The position numbers and the translations under genes were made by a program. From Micromonospora costi (GTDB taxonomy: Bacteria > Actinomycetota > Actinomycetes > Mycobacteriales > Micromonosporaceae), in contig NZ_RBAN01000002.1 in assembly GCF_003626655.1 (NCBI RefSeq), positions 310,001 to 374,000 on the forward strand: a stretch of 64,000 nt of DNA, in the 5' to 3' direction. Position 1 is the first letter of the stretch. Each line of letters starts with the position of its first letter. The notes below the pieces were generated by a model that saw only the letters and a list, made by a program, of their open reading frames with translations, did no database searches and was not told where the DNA came from. Shown here in pieces: positions 9,207-17,245 of this stretch.

Positions 9207-9659
9207 ATGGCCGGGATCATGATGCGCAGCACCGCGTTCAACGACCACGACACGCTGCCGGCTCGCTTCTCGCGCGAGGGCGGCAACATCTCGCCACCGC
9301 TGGAGTGGACCGAGGTGCCCGACTCGGCCACCGAGCTGCTCCTCCTGGTCGAGGATCCGGACGCCGGACGCGCGCCGTTCCTGCACTGGCTGGTCACCGG
9401 CATCCGTCCCTTCCCGGGCGGCGTCGCGGAGGGCACTGTCCCGAAGGGCGCCCAGGAGTGGCCCAACGGCTTCGGCGAGATGGGCTGGGGTGGCCCGCAA
9501 CCGCCGCGCGGCGACGACCCGCACCGGTACTTCTTCCGGCTGTACGCCCTGAACCGTCCGCTGGAGCTGCCCGATGCGCCGCAGGCGACCGACGTGCACC
9601 AGGCGGTGGCCGGCCACGAGTTCGCCAGCGGCACGATGGTGGGCCTGTACTCCCGCTGA
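9207..9659 (+). CDS. YbhB/YbcL-type PEBP (Raf kinase inhibitor-like) protein
   Basis: A 150-residue phosphatidylethanolamine-binding-protein fold. It shows the family motifs GGNISPPLEW (about 30-39), DPDAGRAPFLHWLVTGI (about 51-67) and HRYFFRLYAL (about 108-117). The size matches bacterial YbhB. Starts at ATG 9207 behind gaggcgcc. Bacterial members have no settled role. Confidence 0.88.
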   Translation: MAGIMMRSTAFNDHDTLPARFSREGGNISPPLEWTEVPDSATELLLLVEDPDAGRAPFLHWLVTGIRPFPGGVAEGTVPKGAQEWPNGFGEMGWGGPQPPRGDDPHRYFFRLYALNRPLELPDAPQATDVHQAVAGHEFASGTMVGLYSR

Positions 9660-9673
9660 CGCGGCCGGGTCGC

Positions 9674-10555
9674 TCAGCCCTGGTGGCGGGGCACCAGCCT
9701 GTGCACCACGGCGAGCACCAGCGCCATGACCACCGCCATCGTCCCGGCGATGCCGGCGGCGCTGCCCGCGTACCCGGCGAAGAGGGCCCGGCGGCCCAGC
9801 CCCTCCGGTGCGACGCCGCGCAGGTCCACGAGCCAGGCGAGGGCCAGCCCGCACGCGCCCAGGGCGAGCACGCCGCCGACGCCGAGCACGGCGGTCGCCA
9901 CCCGGTGCGCGTCGGCGGAGGAGAATGTCGCCCGTTCCCGCTGGGTGAGCAGCAGCACCAGCCCGGCCACCGCGGCCCAGACGCCCACCACGAGGAAGGC
10001 GGCAACCGCATCGCTGGGCCGGTGCCAGCCGGCGGACAGGGTGGCCACCCCGGCGACCGCCGCGTAGCCGGCGCCGACGAACGCCCCGAACGCCCGGACC
10101 TTCGCGGGCAGGACTAGCACCAGCGCCACCGCCACCGAGGCGGCCACGGCGGTGTGCCCGCTGGGCAGGCTGTTGCCGGCGTAGACGCGCTCGAGGTCGA
10201 TGCCCAGGTCCGGGCGGGACAGGCCGTACTTGAGCAGCTGGGTGCTCACGTTGGCTCCGGCGATGAGCAGGGTGGCGGTGATCGCGAGCGCGATCCGGCC
10301 GCGCATCAGCGCGATGAACCCGATCACGGCGGTGGCCGCCAGCAGGGACACCACCGACATGGCGTTGAGGATGCGGTCGACCGGGCCGTCGATGCGGTCC
10401 TGCCCGATCCGGTTGCCGGTCAGCGCGACGGTGTCGACCCACTGGCCGAGTTCGGTGTGCAGCGCCACCCGCCAGACCAGGACGAACGCGGCCACCTGAA
10501 GAAGGGCGAACAGGACGAGCCAGAGCGCCGTCCATGCCCTCGCCGTCTCGCGCAC
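9674..10555 (-). CDS. PAP2-family membrane phosphatase
   Basis: A 293-residue integral membrane lipid phosphatase. The three PAP2 active-site motifs are present in order: KYGLSRPD, NSLPSGHTA and GWHRPSDAVAA. These provide the catalytic His/Asp pair on the outer membrane face. The hydrophobic C-terminal half adds about three more helices beyond the minimal six. Likely dephosphorylates a lipid phosphate such as undecaprenyl pyrophosphate or phosphatidic acid. Divergent from the DUF3159 gene. Confidence 0.87.
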   Translation of the reverse strand: MRETARAWTALWLVLFALLQVAAFVLVWRVALHTELGQWVDTVALTGNRIGQDRIDGPVDRILNAMSVVSLLAATAVIGFIALMRGRIALAITATLLIAGANVSTQLLKYGLSRPDLGIDLERVYAGNSLPSGHTAVAASVAVALVLVLPAKVRAFGAFVGAGYAAVAGVATLSAGWHRPSDAVAAFLVVGVWAAVAGLVLLLTQRERATFSSADAHRVATAVLGVGGVLALGACGLALAWLVDLRGVAPEGLGRRALFAGYAGSAAGIAGTMAVVMALVLAVVHRLVPRHQG

Positions 10556-10647
10556 GCGCCAACGTTAGCGAGCGGTCCGGTGCCGCGCGCGGGTGGCCCG
10601 CTGCCGTCGTCCGCCGGTTACGTTGGGACCGACGTGAGGAGGTGACG

Positions 10648-11358
10648 GTGACCGGCACACCGCAGCAGGAGCCGCCCGCTGGCCGGCCGGAGTCGCTCGC
10701 CGATCTGCTGGGCGGCCGGCGGGGCGCGGTCGACGCGACCCTGCCGCCGGTGGCGTTCGCCGTCGGGTGGCTGCTCGGCGGGGAGTCGCTGTGGGCCGGT
10801 GTGGCCGCGGCCGTCGTGACGGGCGCCGCGGTGGCGCTCTGGCGGCTGCGTCGCGGCGACCGGCCCCGCTCGGTGCTCGTCGGGCTGTTGGCGGTCTGCG
10901 TGGCGGCACTGATCGCGCTACGCACCGGCCGGGCCGCCGACTTCTTCCTGCTCCAGCTGCTCTCGAACGCGGCGAGCGCGCTGGCCTGGGCGGTGAGCAT
11001 CGTCCTGCGGTGGCCGCTGCTGGGGGTGGTGGTCGGCGTCGCGCTGGGCCAGCGCGGCCGGTGGCGCCGGGATCCCGCGCTGCTGCGGGCGTACGGGCGG
11101 GGCAGCTGGGTGTGGACGGCGACGTACGTGCTGCGGGTGGCGGTGTTCGTGCCGCTCTACCTCGGCGGGCAGGTGGTCGCGTTGGTCGTCGCCCGCGTCG
11201 CGCTGACCTGGCCGCTGGTGGCCGCGGCGCTCGCCGTGAGCTGGGTGGTGGTGCGCCGGTCGCTGCCGGCCGGGCATCCCGGGTTGCGGCACCCGGTCAT
11301 CCCGGCGGCGCAGGACGGCCCGACCGATGTGGCGGGTCGGCCGACGACGAGGGCGTGA
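10648..11358 (+). CDS. DUF3159 integral membrane protein
   Basis: A 236-residue membrane protein matching the actinobacterial DUF3159 family. It has a short acidic N-terminus (SLADLLGGRRGAVD), then about six transmembrane segments with the characteristic WRLRRG loop, and RGSWVWTATYVLR near the C-terminal helices. The GTG at 10648 is preferred because gaggaggt sits 6 bases upstream; GTG 10642 would be too close. Followed by a strong terminator. Function unknown. Confidence 0.82.
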   Translation: MTGTPQQEPPAGRPESLADLLGGRRGAVDATLPPVAFAVGWLLGGESLWAGVAAAVVTGAAVALWRLRRGDRPRSVLVGLLAVCVAALIALRTGRAADFFLLQLLSNAASALAWAVSIVLRWPLLGVVVGVALGQRGRWRRDPALLRAYGRGSWVWTATYVLRVAVFVPLYLGGQVVALVVARVALTWPLVAAALAVSWVVVRRSLPAGHPGLRHPVIPAAQDGPTDVAGRPTTRA

Positions 11359-11407
11359 TCCACACCGGATCGCCGAGGCGGCGGAACCAGGCGCCGGGTA
11401 GAGAAAA

Positions 11408-11439
11408 GGAGAGGCCGCCACGGGGGGAGCGGCCTCTCC
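11408..11439 (+). terminator. Stem-loop terminator after DUF3159 gene
   Basis: A perfect 11-bp inverted repeat (ggagaggccgc / gcggcctctcc) with a 10-base loop, 50 bases after the stop codon. No T-run, as is common in high-GC actinobacteria. Confidence 0.75.
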
Positions 11440-11580
11440 GGTGACGTACGTTACTCCGTCGCCGTCCGGCGCGTGATCCCGTGGCGGCCACTTTTTTCCG
11501 TCGTTTTCGCGCCCGGCGTCGATCCGGGTGGTGGGGTGGGCCGACCGATCCGCTGCGCCGGCCGGATGGCCGGCCCACCC

Positions 11581-11606
11581 CGGCCTGGCCGTGGGGTGCC
11601 AGGCCG
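11581..11606 (-). terminator. Stem-loop terminator after the GH48 cellulase gene
   Basis: A perfect 9-bp inverted repeat (cggcctggc / gccaggccg) with an 8-base loop, 12 bases beyond the GH48 stop codon on the minus strand. Confidence 0.65.
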
Positions 11607-11617
11607 TCAACCGGGCG

Positions 11618-14518
11618 TCAGCCGTTCGGGAACAGCGTCCCGTAGTCGGCGTACGCCATGGCGACGTCGGCCTGCGCCCAGAACCGGTGGTAGCGGAACT
11701 CGGGCTCCGGTCCGCCGTCGAGGTACGCCTTGACCTTCGGCCAGTCCGGGTCGTTCTTGTAGAAGGAGCGGATGTCCACGAAGCTCTTGCCCGCGGCGAT
11801 GGCGTCGCCGTTGGGCATGGTGCCCGTCCAGCCCGGCGGGACGTAGAGACCCTGCCCGGTGGACGCGTCGTAGACGTCGTCGAAGCGCCGGTAGTCGCCC
11901 CGCTTCTCGACGGTGGAGACGCCCTTCGTGTCGGTCGCCGCGTACAGGGCGTCGAGCAGGCCCTTGGCGGTGGTCTTCGCCGCGGCGTTGCCGGACTTCG
12001 CCGCGTACGCGATCAGGGTCCGGGCGTAGGCGGCGGCGACGCCGACGTCCTGGCCGGTGCTGGTGACCTCGACGTGCAGGCCGGTGTTCGGCTGCGGGTT
12101 GGTCGGGTTCCAGGTGGCCGGCTGGCCGGTCCAGCGCAGGTCCGACGGGATCGACCAGGTGGCGCCCACCGTGGTGTTGGCGATGGCCCAGGGCACCCAC
12201 TTGTCGAGCAGCGCCTTGGCCTTCGCGTTGCCGGTCTGCAGGTACAGCTCGGCGATCCGCTGCATCGACCAGGCCTGCATCCCGAACCACTGGTTGGACG
12301 GCGGGTCGTTGTAGACCGGGTCGACGTCGTAGTACATGCCGTAGAAGGTGGACGTGCCGGCCGGCGGCTGGCCGTAGTGGCCACCCCAGCTGTTGGTGGC
12401 GCCGCCCGCGATGCCGCCCTCGGCGGACTGCAACCAGGTGTAGAACTCCAGCTGCCGTTCGAGGCTCGTGGTCCAGTCGGCGACCGCGGTCGGCGAGGCC
12501 GGCTTCAGCTCGGGGGTGTTGGTCAGCGCCCAGGCCGCGAACGGGTTCTGGTAGCCGAAGTGGTTGTGGCTGGAGCCGATCCGCCAGGACCAGTTCTGGC
12601 CGGGGTCGTAGGCGCCACCCCAGGCGTAGTACCAGGAGAGCAGGTAGTGCGCGGAGTCCTTCCCGGTGCCGGCCGGGCAGGTGCTGGCCCCGACGCAGTT
12701 GCCGATCTTCTTGAAGTACTTGTCGAACATCGCGTACCGCAGGTAGTCGCCCATCTTGGCGGCCTTGGCCACGGTGGCCGCGACGTCGGCCTGACGGCCC
12801 TGCGCCTTGGCCCAGGTCAGCGCCCAGTACGCGGCCTGCACGGCCCGGGCGTCGGCGTCCGGGGCGTTGGTGTACTTCCACTGGCGGGCCGGCGCGTTGG
12901 ACTCGGAGATGAACAGGTCGAGGTAGCCGTACCGGCCGCCGTGGGCAAAGGTGTCGCAGGACGGTTGGGGCACGGTCTCCCAGACCGACTCCTGCGTGCC
13001 GCGCTGGAAGGTGTTGATGTACGCCGGGCGGGTGGTGCCGTCGCCGCAGCGGCCGAAGCCGTAGGTGTTGTCCACGTCGAGCAGCCAGTGCATGCCGTAG
13101 ATGTCACCGGTGCCGTAGGTGGACTGGAGTTCGCCGCGCAGCGGGTCCTGCCCGACCGGCACGGACGCCTCCAGCGCCGAGGGGTACTGGCTGGGCAGGT
13201 CGTGCTCGGCGGCGTACTGGGGTGTGCCCGCCGCACCGGCGGTGGGCTGGTCCGCGTGGGTCGGGATGATGTACTTCTCCATGATCGTCCAGGCGTTGTT
13301 GAACGGCGCCCAGTTCTCGGTCACCCGCCCGTACTGGGCCTCCAGCCAGAGCCAGAAGCTGAACGCCTCGGACGTGGTCTCGTGCCCGTGGTCGGGCGCC
13401 TCGACGATCAGCGTCTCCACGGAGTGGTACGGCACGCCCTCGGGGCTGAAGTACCCCGAGTTCTTGATCTTTCCGTACTGGTCGAGGAACCGCTTCACGT
13501 AGGTGTTGTCGCCGCCGGGGCTGTCGTTGTCGACCTCGGTCGCGGTGATCGCCAGCGGGGCGTACCCGGCGGCGGAGGCGGTGATCGTGGCGGTGCCGCC
13601 GGCGGTGTCGGCGTCCTCGGCGGCGGCGACGGTCACGGCGACACCCGTGTCCCAGTTGGTCGGGGTCAGCGTGACGGAGGTCGGCGAGACGGTGATGTCG
13701 CTGTCGCCGGTCCGCGTGAGCGTCACCGGCACCGGAGCGGTGGGGGCCGCGCTGAGCCTGAGGGTGAGCGGTGCGGTGCCGCCCTCGGTGACGTTCACCG
13801 CGGAGGGGCTGGCGACCAGCGTCGGGCCGGTGGCCGGGGTGACCGTGAAGGAGCGCTCGGCGGTGGCCGTGAGGTTGGCGTTGTCGTACGCCCTGGCCTG
13901 CACGGTGTAGGAGCCGGCCGGCAGGTCTTCGAGGGTGTAGGCGTACGGGGCGGTCGTGTCGGTGTTGACCAGCAGGCCGTTGCGGTAGAACTCGACCTTG
14001 GCGATGCTGCCGTCGGGGTCGCTGGCGGTGGCGGTGAGCGGCACGTCCGCGGGCGCCTCGAACGGCCCGGCCGGCACGGTCAGCGCGACCGTCGGGGGTT
14101 GCTGGGCCACGCCGCCACAGGTGACGCCGTTGACCGAGAACGAGGTCGGTTTGGCGTTGCTGCCGGTGTACGAGCCGTTGAAGCCGATGGTCGTGCTCGC
14201 CCCGGTGCCGAGGTTGCCGTTCCATGCCTCGTTGGTGGCGGTGACCTGGTTGCCGGTCTGGCTCCACCGCGCCGACCAGCCCTGGGTGACGCGCTGGTCG
14301 CCGGGGAAGGCGAACCGCAGCGTCCACCCGGTGACCGGGTCACCGAGGTTGCGGATGGTCACGTTGGCGGTGAAGCCGGTGTTCCAGTCGTTGGTCGCGT
14401 AGACCACGTCGCACGCGGGCGCGGCCTGGGCGGCGCTCGCGGGCACGGTGGCCCCGGCGACGGCCAGCGCCGTGGCGACGGTCAGCGCCAGCCGGCGGCG
14501 TAGTGCCAGTCTTCTCAT
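11618..14518 (-). CDS. Secreted GH48 cellobiohydrolase with CBM2 and two Ig-like linkers
   Basis: A 966-residue secreted exo-cellulase. Domain order is: signal peptide (about 1-33, cut after AQA), family 2 cellulose-binding module (36-134, with paired Cys and exposed-Trp pattern), an Ig-like domain (141-227), a Calx-beta-like Ig domain (229-333), and the GH48 catalytic domain (338-966). The HGHETTSEA motif near residue 376 holds the proposed catalytic acid Glu. GH48 enzymes work processively from reducing chain ends and are the key exocellulase of cellulolytic actinobacteria. ATG at 14518 has ggagacacc about 9 bases upstream. Two CebR-type operators lie upstream, so cellobiose induction is likely. 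Confidence 0.93.
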   Translation of the reverse strand: MRRLALRRRLALTVATALAVAGATVPASAAQAAPACDVVYATNDWNTGFTANVTIRNLGDPVTGWTLRFAFPGDQRVTQGWSARWSQTGNQVTATNEAWNGNLGTGASTTIGFNGSYTGSNAKPTSFSVNGVTCGGVAQQPPTVALTVPAGPFEAPADVPLTATASDPDGSIAKVEFYRNGLLVNTDTTAPYAYTLEDLPAGSYTVQARAYDNANLTATAERSFTVTPATGPTLVASPSAVNVTEGGTAPLTLRLSAAPTAPVPVTLTRTGDSDITVSPTSVTLTPTNWDTGVAVTVAAAEDADTAGGTATITASAAGYAPLAITATEVDNDSPGGDNTYVKRFLDQYGKIKNSGYFSPEGVPYHSVETLIVEAPDHGHETTSEAFSFWLWLEAQYGRVTENWAPFNNAWTIMEKYIIPTHADQPTAGAAGTPQYAAEHDLPSQYPSALEASVPVGQDPLRGELQSTYGTGDIYGMHWLLDVDNTYGFGRCGDGTTRPAYINTFQRGTQESVWETVPQPSCDTFAHGGRYGYLDLFISESNAPARQWKYTNAPDADARAVQAAYWALTWAKAQGRQADVAATVAKAAKMGDYLRYAMFDKYFKKIGNCVGASTCPAGTGKDSAHYLLSWYYAWGGAYDPGQNWSWRIGSSHNHFGYQNPFAAWALTNTPELKPASPTAVADWTTSLERQLEFYTWLQSAEGGIAGGATNSWGGHYGQPPAGTSTFYGMYYDVDPVYNDPPSNQWFGMQAWSMQRIAELYLQTGNAKAKALLDKWVPWAIANTTVGATWSIPSDLRWTGQPATWNPTNPQPNTGLHVEVTSTGQDVGVAAAYARTLIAYAAKSGNAAAKTTAKGLLDALYAATDTKGVSTVEKRGDYRRFDDVYDASTGQGLYVPPGWTGTMPNGDAIAAGKSFVDIRSFYKNDPDWPKVKAYLDGGPEPEFRYHRFWAQADVAMAYADYGTLFPNG

Positions 14519-14772
14519 CTGGGGGTGTCTCCTCGGGCAGGCCGGGGGTCGGCCCCCGGCGGGGCACCGCGCCGCGGGGATGCTGGCGTGCGGATCTCAC
14601 GGCGCCCTGGGAAGGTGGTCGGTCGCCCCGTGCCCGGCCGGGGTGGCGGGGTGTGGCCCGCGCGGGACGCCTCGTCCCGCCGGCTGCGGCGGATGGCCGG
14701 TCCGGACCTGCCGGACGCCCTTCGGCGGCCCCGCGCTTCCCGCTCCTGTCGCGTTGGATCGACAGTCTGTCA

Positions 14773-14786
14773 TGGAAGCGCTCCCA
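14773..14786. promoter_or_regulatory. CebR-type operator (TGGAAGCGCTCCCA)
   Basis: 13 of 14 bases match the CebR box TGGGAGCGCTCCCA described in cellulolytic actinobacteria. It sits inside the predicted GH48 promoter spacer, so bound repressor would block polymerase and free cellobiose would relieve this. Confidence 0.75.
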
Positions 14787-14868
14787 CAACAAGTGGGGCA
14801 TGCGCCTGTTTCGATCTCGTTCCGGGTCTTTTGCAAACCCGTGACGGGGGTTACAGTCGCATCGTCGG

Positions 14869-14882
14869 TGGGAGCGCTTCCA
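14869..14882. promoter_or_regulatory. CebR-type operator (TGGGAGCGCTTCCA)
   Basis: The exact reverse complement of the site at 14773-14786, with 96 bases between centres (about nine helical turns). This spacing would allow looping by a dimer-of-dimers repressor. Confidence 0.72.
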
Positions 14883-15304
14883 TCGACAGCGGTGCAACAA
14901 GGAGATCGCCGAAACCGTCCCAGTGACGGGCTCGGACACCAACCGAGGGCCGACGGCGGGCCAGCCCGGACACCGCCGTCAGCCGTCGTCCCGCCAACCG
15001 GAGGGAGGTGGATCCGCAAGCCACTCGCGTGGCCCGGCTCCCGCGCGACACGCACGGCAGGACGCCAATTCCGCCCGTGCGTGTGCAGCAACGGTGGGGA
15101 CGGGGGTTGCCCTCCCCCGTCCCCACACTAAACCTCCGTACACGATGGGAAAAGAGGCCGACGGGACAGGCGGACGCCGCCCGACCGGCCTCGCTCGCTG
15201 TCCGGACCCGCGCGCCGCACCCCTCCCGACCCTGGGTCGTCGAGGCAGCGCCCTTCGCGCCCCGAATCCGTCGACGGAAACGAAGTCGATCGTCTGCCGT
15301 ATGC

Positions 15305-15318
15305 TGGGAGCGCTCCCG
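15305..15318. promoter_or_regulatory. CebR-type operator (TGGGAGCGCTCCCG) before GH1 gene
   Basis: 13 of 14 bases match the CebR consensus. It directly follows a -10-like TATGCT and lies 40 bases before the GH1 start codon. Confidence 0.78.
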
Positions 15319-15357
15319 ACCCCCCGGGCCGGTAGCCCGTAGCCACGAGGAGAACCG

Positions 15358-16701
15358 ATGTCGATGCCCACCCCGCAGCGCCCTCCGCTGCGCTTCCCAC
15401 CCGGCTTCGGCTGGGGCGCGGCCACCTCGGCCTACCAGATCGAAGGGGCGGCCAAGGAGGACGGCCGGGGCGAGTCGGTCTGGGACACCTTCAGCCGGAC
15501 CCCGGGACGCACCCGCAACGGCGACACCGGCGACGTGGCCACCGACCACTACCACCGCTACAACGAGGACCTCGACCTCATGCGCGACCTCGGGTTGCGC
15601 AGCTACCGCTTCTCCATCGCCTGGCCGCGCATCCAGGCCGACGGCACCGGCGCGCCCAACCAGCGCGGCCTCGACTTCTACCGCCGCCTCATCGACGGCC
15701 TGCACGAGCGGGGCATCGCCCCCATGGCCACCCTGTTCCACTGGGACCTGCCCCAGGCGCTGCAGGACGCCGGCGGGTGGGAATCGCGCGACACGGCCCA
15801 CCGGTTCGCCGACTACGCCGACATCGTCTTCCGCGCCCTGGGCGACCGGGTCCCGGTCTGGCTCACCATCAACGAGCCCAAGACGGTGGTGCAGAACGGC
15901 TACCTCTCCGGGCACCACGCACCCGGCCGGCAGGACCCCGACGCCGCCTACCTGGTCGCCCACCACCTGCACCTCGCCCACGGGCTCGCCGTACGGGCGC
16001 TGCGGGCCACCGGCGGCCCCGGGCGGATCGGCCCGGCGTTCAACCTGCACCCCTGCTACCCGGCCGACGACTCCCCGGAGGCCGCGGCGGCCACCCGCCT
16101 CTACGACGGCTACGAGAACCGCCTCTACCTCGACCCCGTCTTCACGGGCCACTACCCGCAGGACGTGCTCGCCGACCTCGGCCCGGACAGCCGCCTGGCG
16201 CGCGGCATCGCCGACGGGGACCTGGAGGTCATCTCCTCCCCCGTCGACCTGCTCGCCGTGCAGTACTACACCCCGATCTACGTGACCGCCGGCGGCGGCA
16301 CGGTGGGGCGCTGGCCGACCTCGCAGGCGCCCTGGCAGCAGATCTACCCCGAGGGCATGTACGACGTCCTGACCCGCGTCACCCGCGACTACGGGCCGGT
16401 GCCGATCACCGTCACCGAGAACGGTCTGCCCACGCCCGACACCCTCGGCGCCGACGGCAGCGTGGACGACCCCGGCCGGATCGCGTTCCTGCGCGACCAC
16501 CTGGCCGCCGCGCACCGCGCGCTCACCGCGGGGGTGCCGCTGGAGAGCTTCCACGCGTGGTCGCTGCTCGACAACTTCGAGTGGGACGAGGGCTACGACC
16601 AGCGCTGGGGCCTCGTGTACGTGGACTACGCCACCCAGCGCCGGATTCCCAAGACCAGCGCCCACTGGTACCGCCGGGTCATCGCCGACAACGCCCTGTG
16701 A
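15358..16701 (+). CDS. GH1 family beta-glucosidase (cytosolic)
   Basis: A 447-residue GH1 enzyme without signal peptide. The N-terminal motif FGWGAATSAYQIEGA, acid/base Glu in TINEPK (about 174) and nucleophile Glu in VTENGLP (about 353) are intact; SLLDNFEW near the C-terminus is also conserved. It would hydrolyse imported cellobiose or short cello-oligosaccharides to glucose. ATG 15358 follows acgaggagaacc. The CebR-type box just upstream and the divergent GH48 cellulase place it in the cellulose-use regulon. About 50% similar by eye to the second GH1 gene at 53426. Confidence 0.92.
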   Translation: MSMPTPQRPPLRFPPGFGWGAATSAYQIEGAAKEDGRGESVWDTFSRTPGRTRNGDTGDVATDHYHRYNEDLDLMRDLGLRSYRFSIAWPRIQADGTGAPNQRGLDFYRRLIDGLHERGIAPMATLFHWDLPQALQDAGGWESRDTAHRFADYADIVFRALGDRVPVWLTINEPKTVVQNGYLSGHHAPGRQDPDAAYLVAHHLHLAHGLAVRALRATGGPGRIGPAFNLHPCYPADDSPEAAAATRLYDGYENRLYLDPVFTGHYPQDVLADLGPDSRLARGIADGDLEVISSPVDLLAVQYYTPIYVTAGGGTVGRWPTSQAPWQQIYPEGMYDVLTRVTRDYGPVPITVTENGLPTPDTLGADGSVDDPGRIAFLRDHLAAAHRALTAGVPLESFHAWSLLDNFEWDEGYDQRWGLVYVDYATQRRIPKTSAHWYRRVIADNAL

Positions 16702-16757
16702 CCCGGGCGGCCGGGTACCCGCCCGGCCGCCCGGCGGGAGCGCCGTCCGCGCCCGCC

Positions 16758-16819
16758 GCATCGCCGCCCGGGCCCGGCGCATCGCCGCCCGGGCGCGCCC
16801 GCGGCATCGCCGCCCGGGC
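16758..16819. repeat. Three direct copies of a 16-base GC-rich unit
   Basis: GCATCGCCGCCCGGGC occurs at 16758-16773, 16779-16794 and 16804-16819 (periods 21 and 25) in the short gap between the convergent GH1 and roadblock genes. Each unit contains the palindrome CCCGGG. It may assist termination, or be slippage-generated. Confidence 0.7.
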
Positions 16820-16822
16820 CGC

Positions 16823-17245
16823 TCAGCGCGGAAGCGCCTGCTGCAACTCGGCGCGCAACGCCGGGGTGAGCATCTCCCCCGCCTGCTTGGCCAGCCGGGC
16901 CATCTCGTAGCCCACCACACCGATGTCGGCGTCCGACGCGGCCAGGGTGGCCAGGATCGACCCGTCGCGCACCTGCATGACCAGGAAGTAGCCGCGCCCC
17001 ATCTCGACCACGGTCTGCTTCACCACGTCACCGTCGAACATCTGCGCGGCACCGGACGTGATGCTCATCAGACCGGACGTCACGGCCGCCAGCTTGTCCG
17101 CGTGGTCGCGGGGCAGGTGGTCGGAGACCGCCACCAGCAGCCCGTCCGAGGAGACCACCGCGGCGTGCGCCACGCCGGGCACCCGCTCGGCGAACCCGCT
17201 GACCAGCCAGCTCAGGTCCCGCGCCTCCTGACTCAACATCGTCAC
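16823..17245 (-). CDS. Roadblock/LC7-domain protein (CvnB-like)
   Basis: A 140-residue roadblock/LC7 protein, nearly all one domain ([26 protein letters not shown] ... is the opening strand-helix). In Streptomyces conservons, CvnB is the partner of the sensor CvnA and modulates a small GTPase (CvnD). The start GTG at 17245 forms a GTGA overlap with the stop of the sensor gene and has gaaggagg 9 bases upstream. The DUF742 (CvnC) and GTPase (CvnD) genes that normally follow are absent here. Confidence 0.85.
   Translation of the reverse strand: MTMLSQEARDLSWLVSGFAERVPGVAHAAVVSSDGLLVAVSDHLPRDHADKLAAVTSGLMSITSGAAQMFDGDVVKQTVVEMGRGYFLVMQVRDGSILATLAASDADIGVVGYEMARLAKQAGEMLTPALRAELQQALPR

Larger units (their letters stand above)
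14519..15357. promoter_or_regulatory. Divergent regulatory region between GH48 and GH1 genes
   Basis: 839 bases without a credible gene. It holds three LacI/CebR-type operators (listed separately). On the minus strand, a plausible GH48 promoter is TTGTTG-17-CAGACT, whose spacer is exactly the operator at 14773-14786; the resulting mRNA leader would be about 240 bases. On the plus strand, TATGCT at 15300-15305 is a plausible GH1 -10 directly abutting the operator at 15305. The centre (14900-15270) shows nothing convincing. Confidence 0.55.

Noticed and set aside
9075..11000. Minus-strand open frame extending the mycothiol-isomerase-like gene upstream
   Set aside because: It overlaps the PEBP, PAP2 and DUF3159 genes and shows no protein-like sequence; the GTG at 9074 has its own ribosome site.
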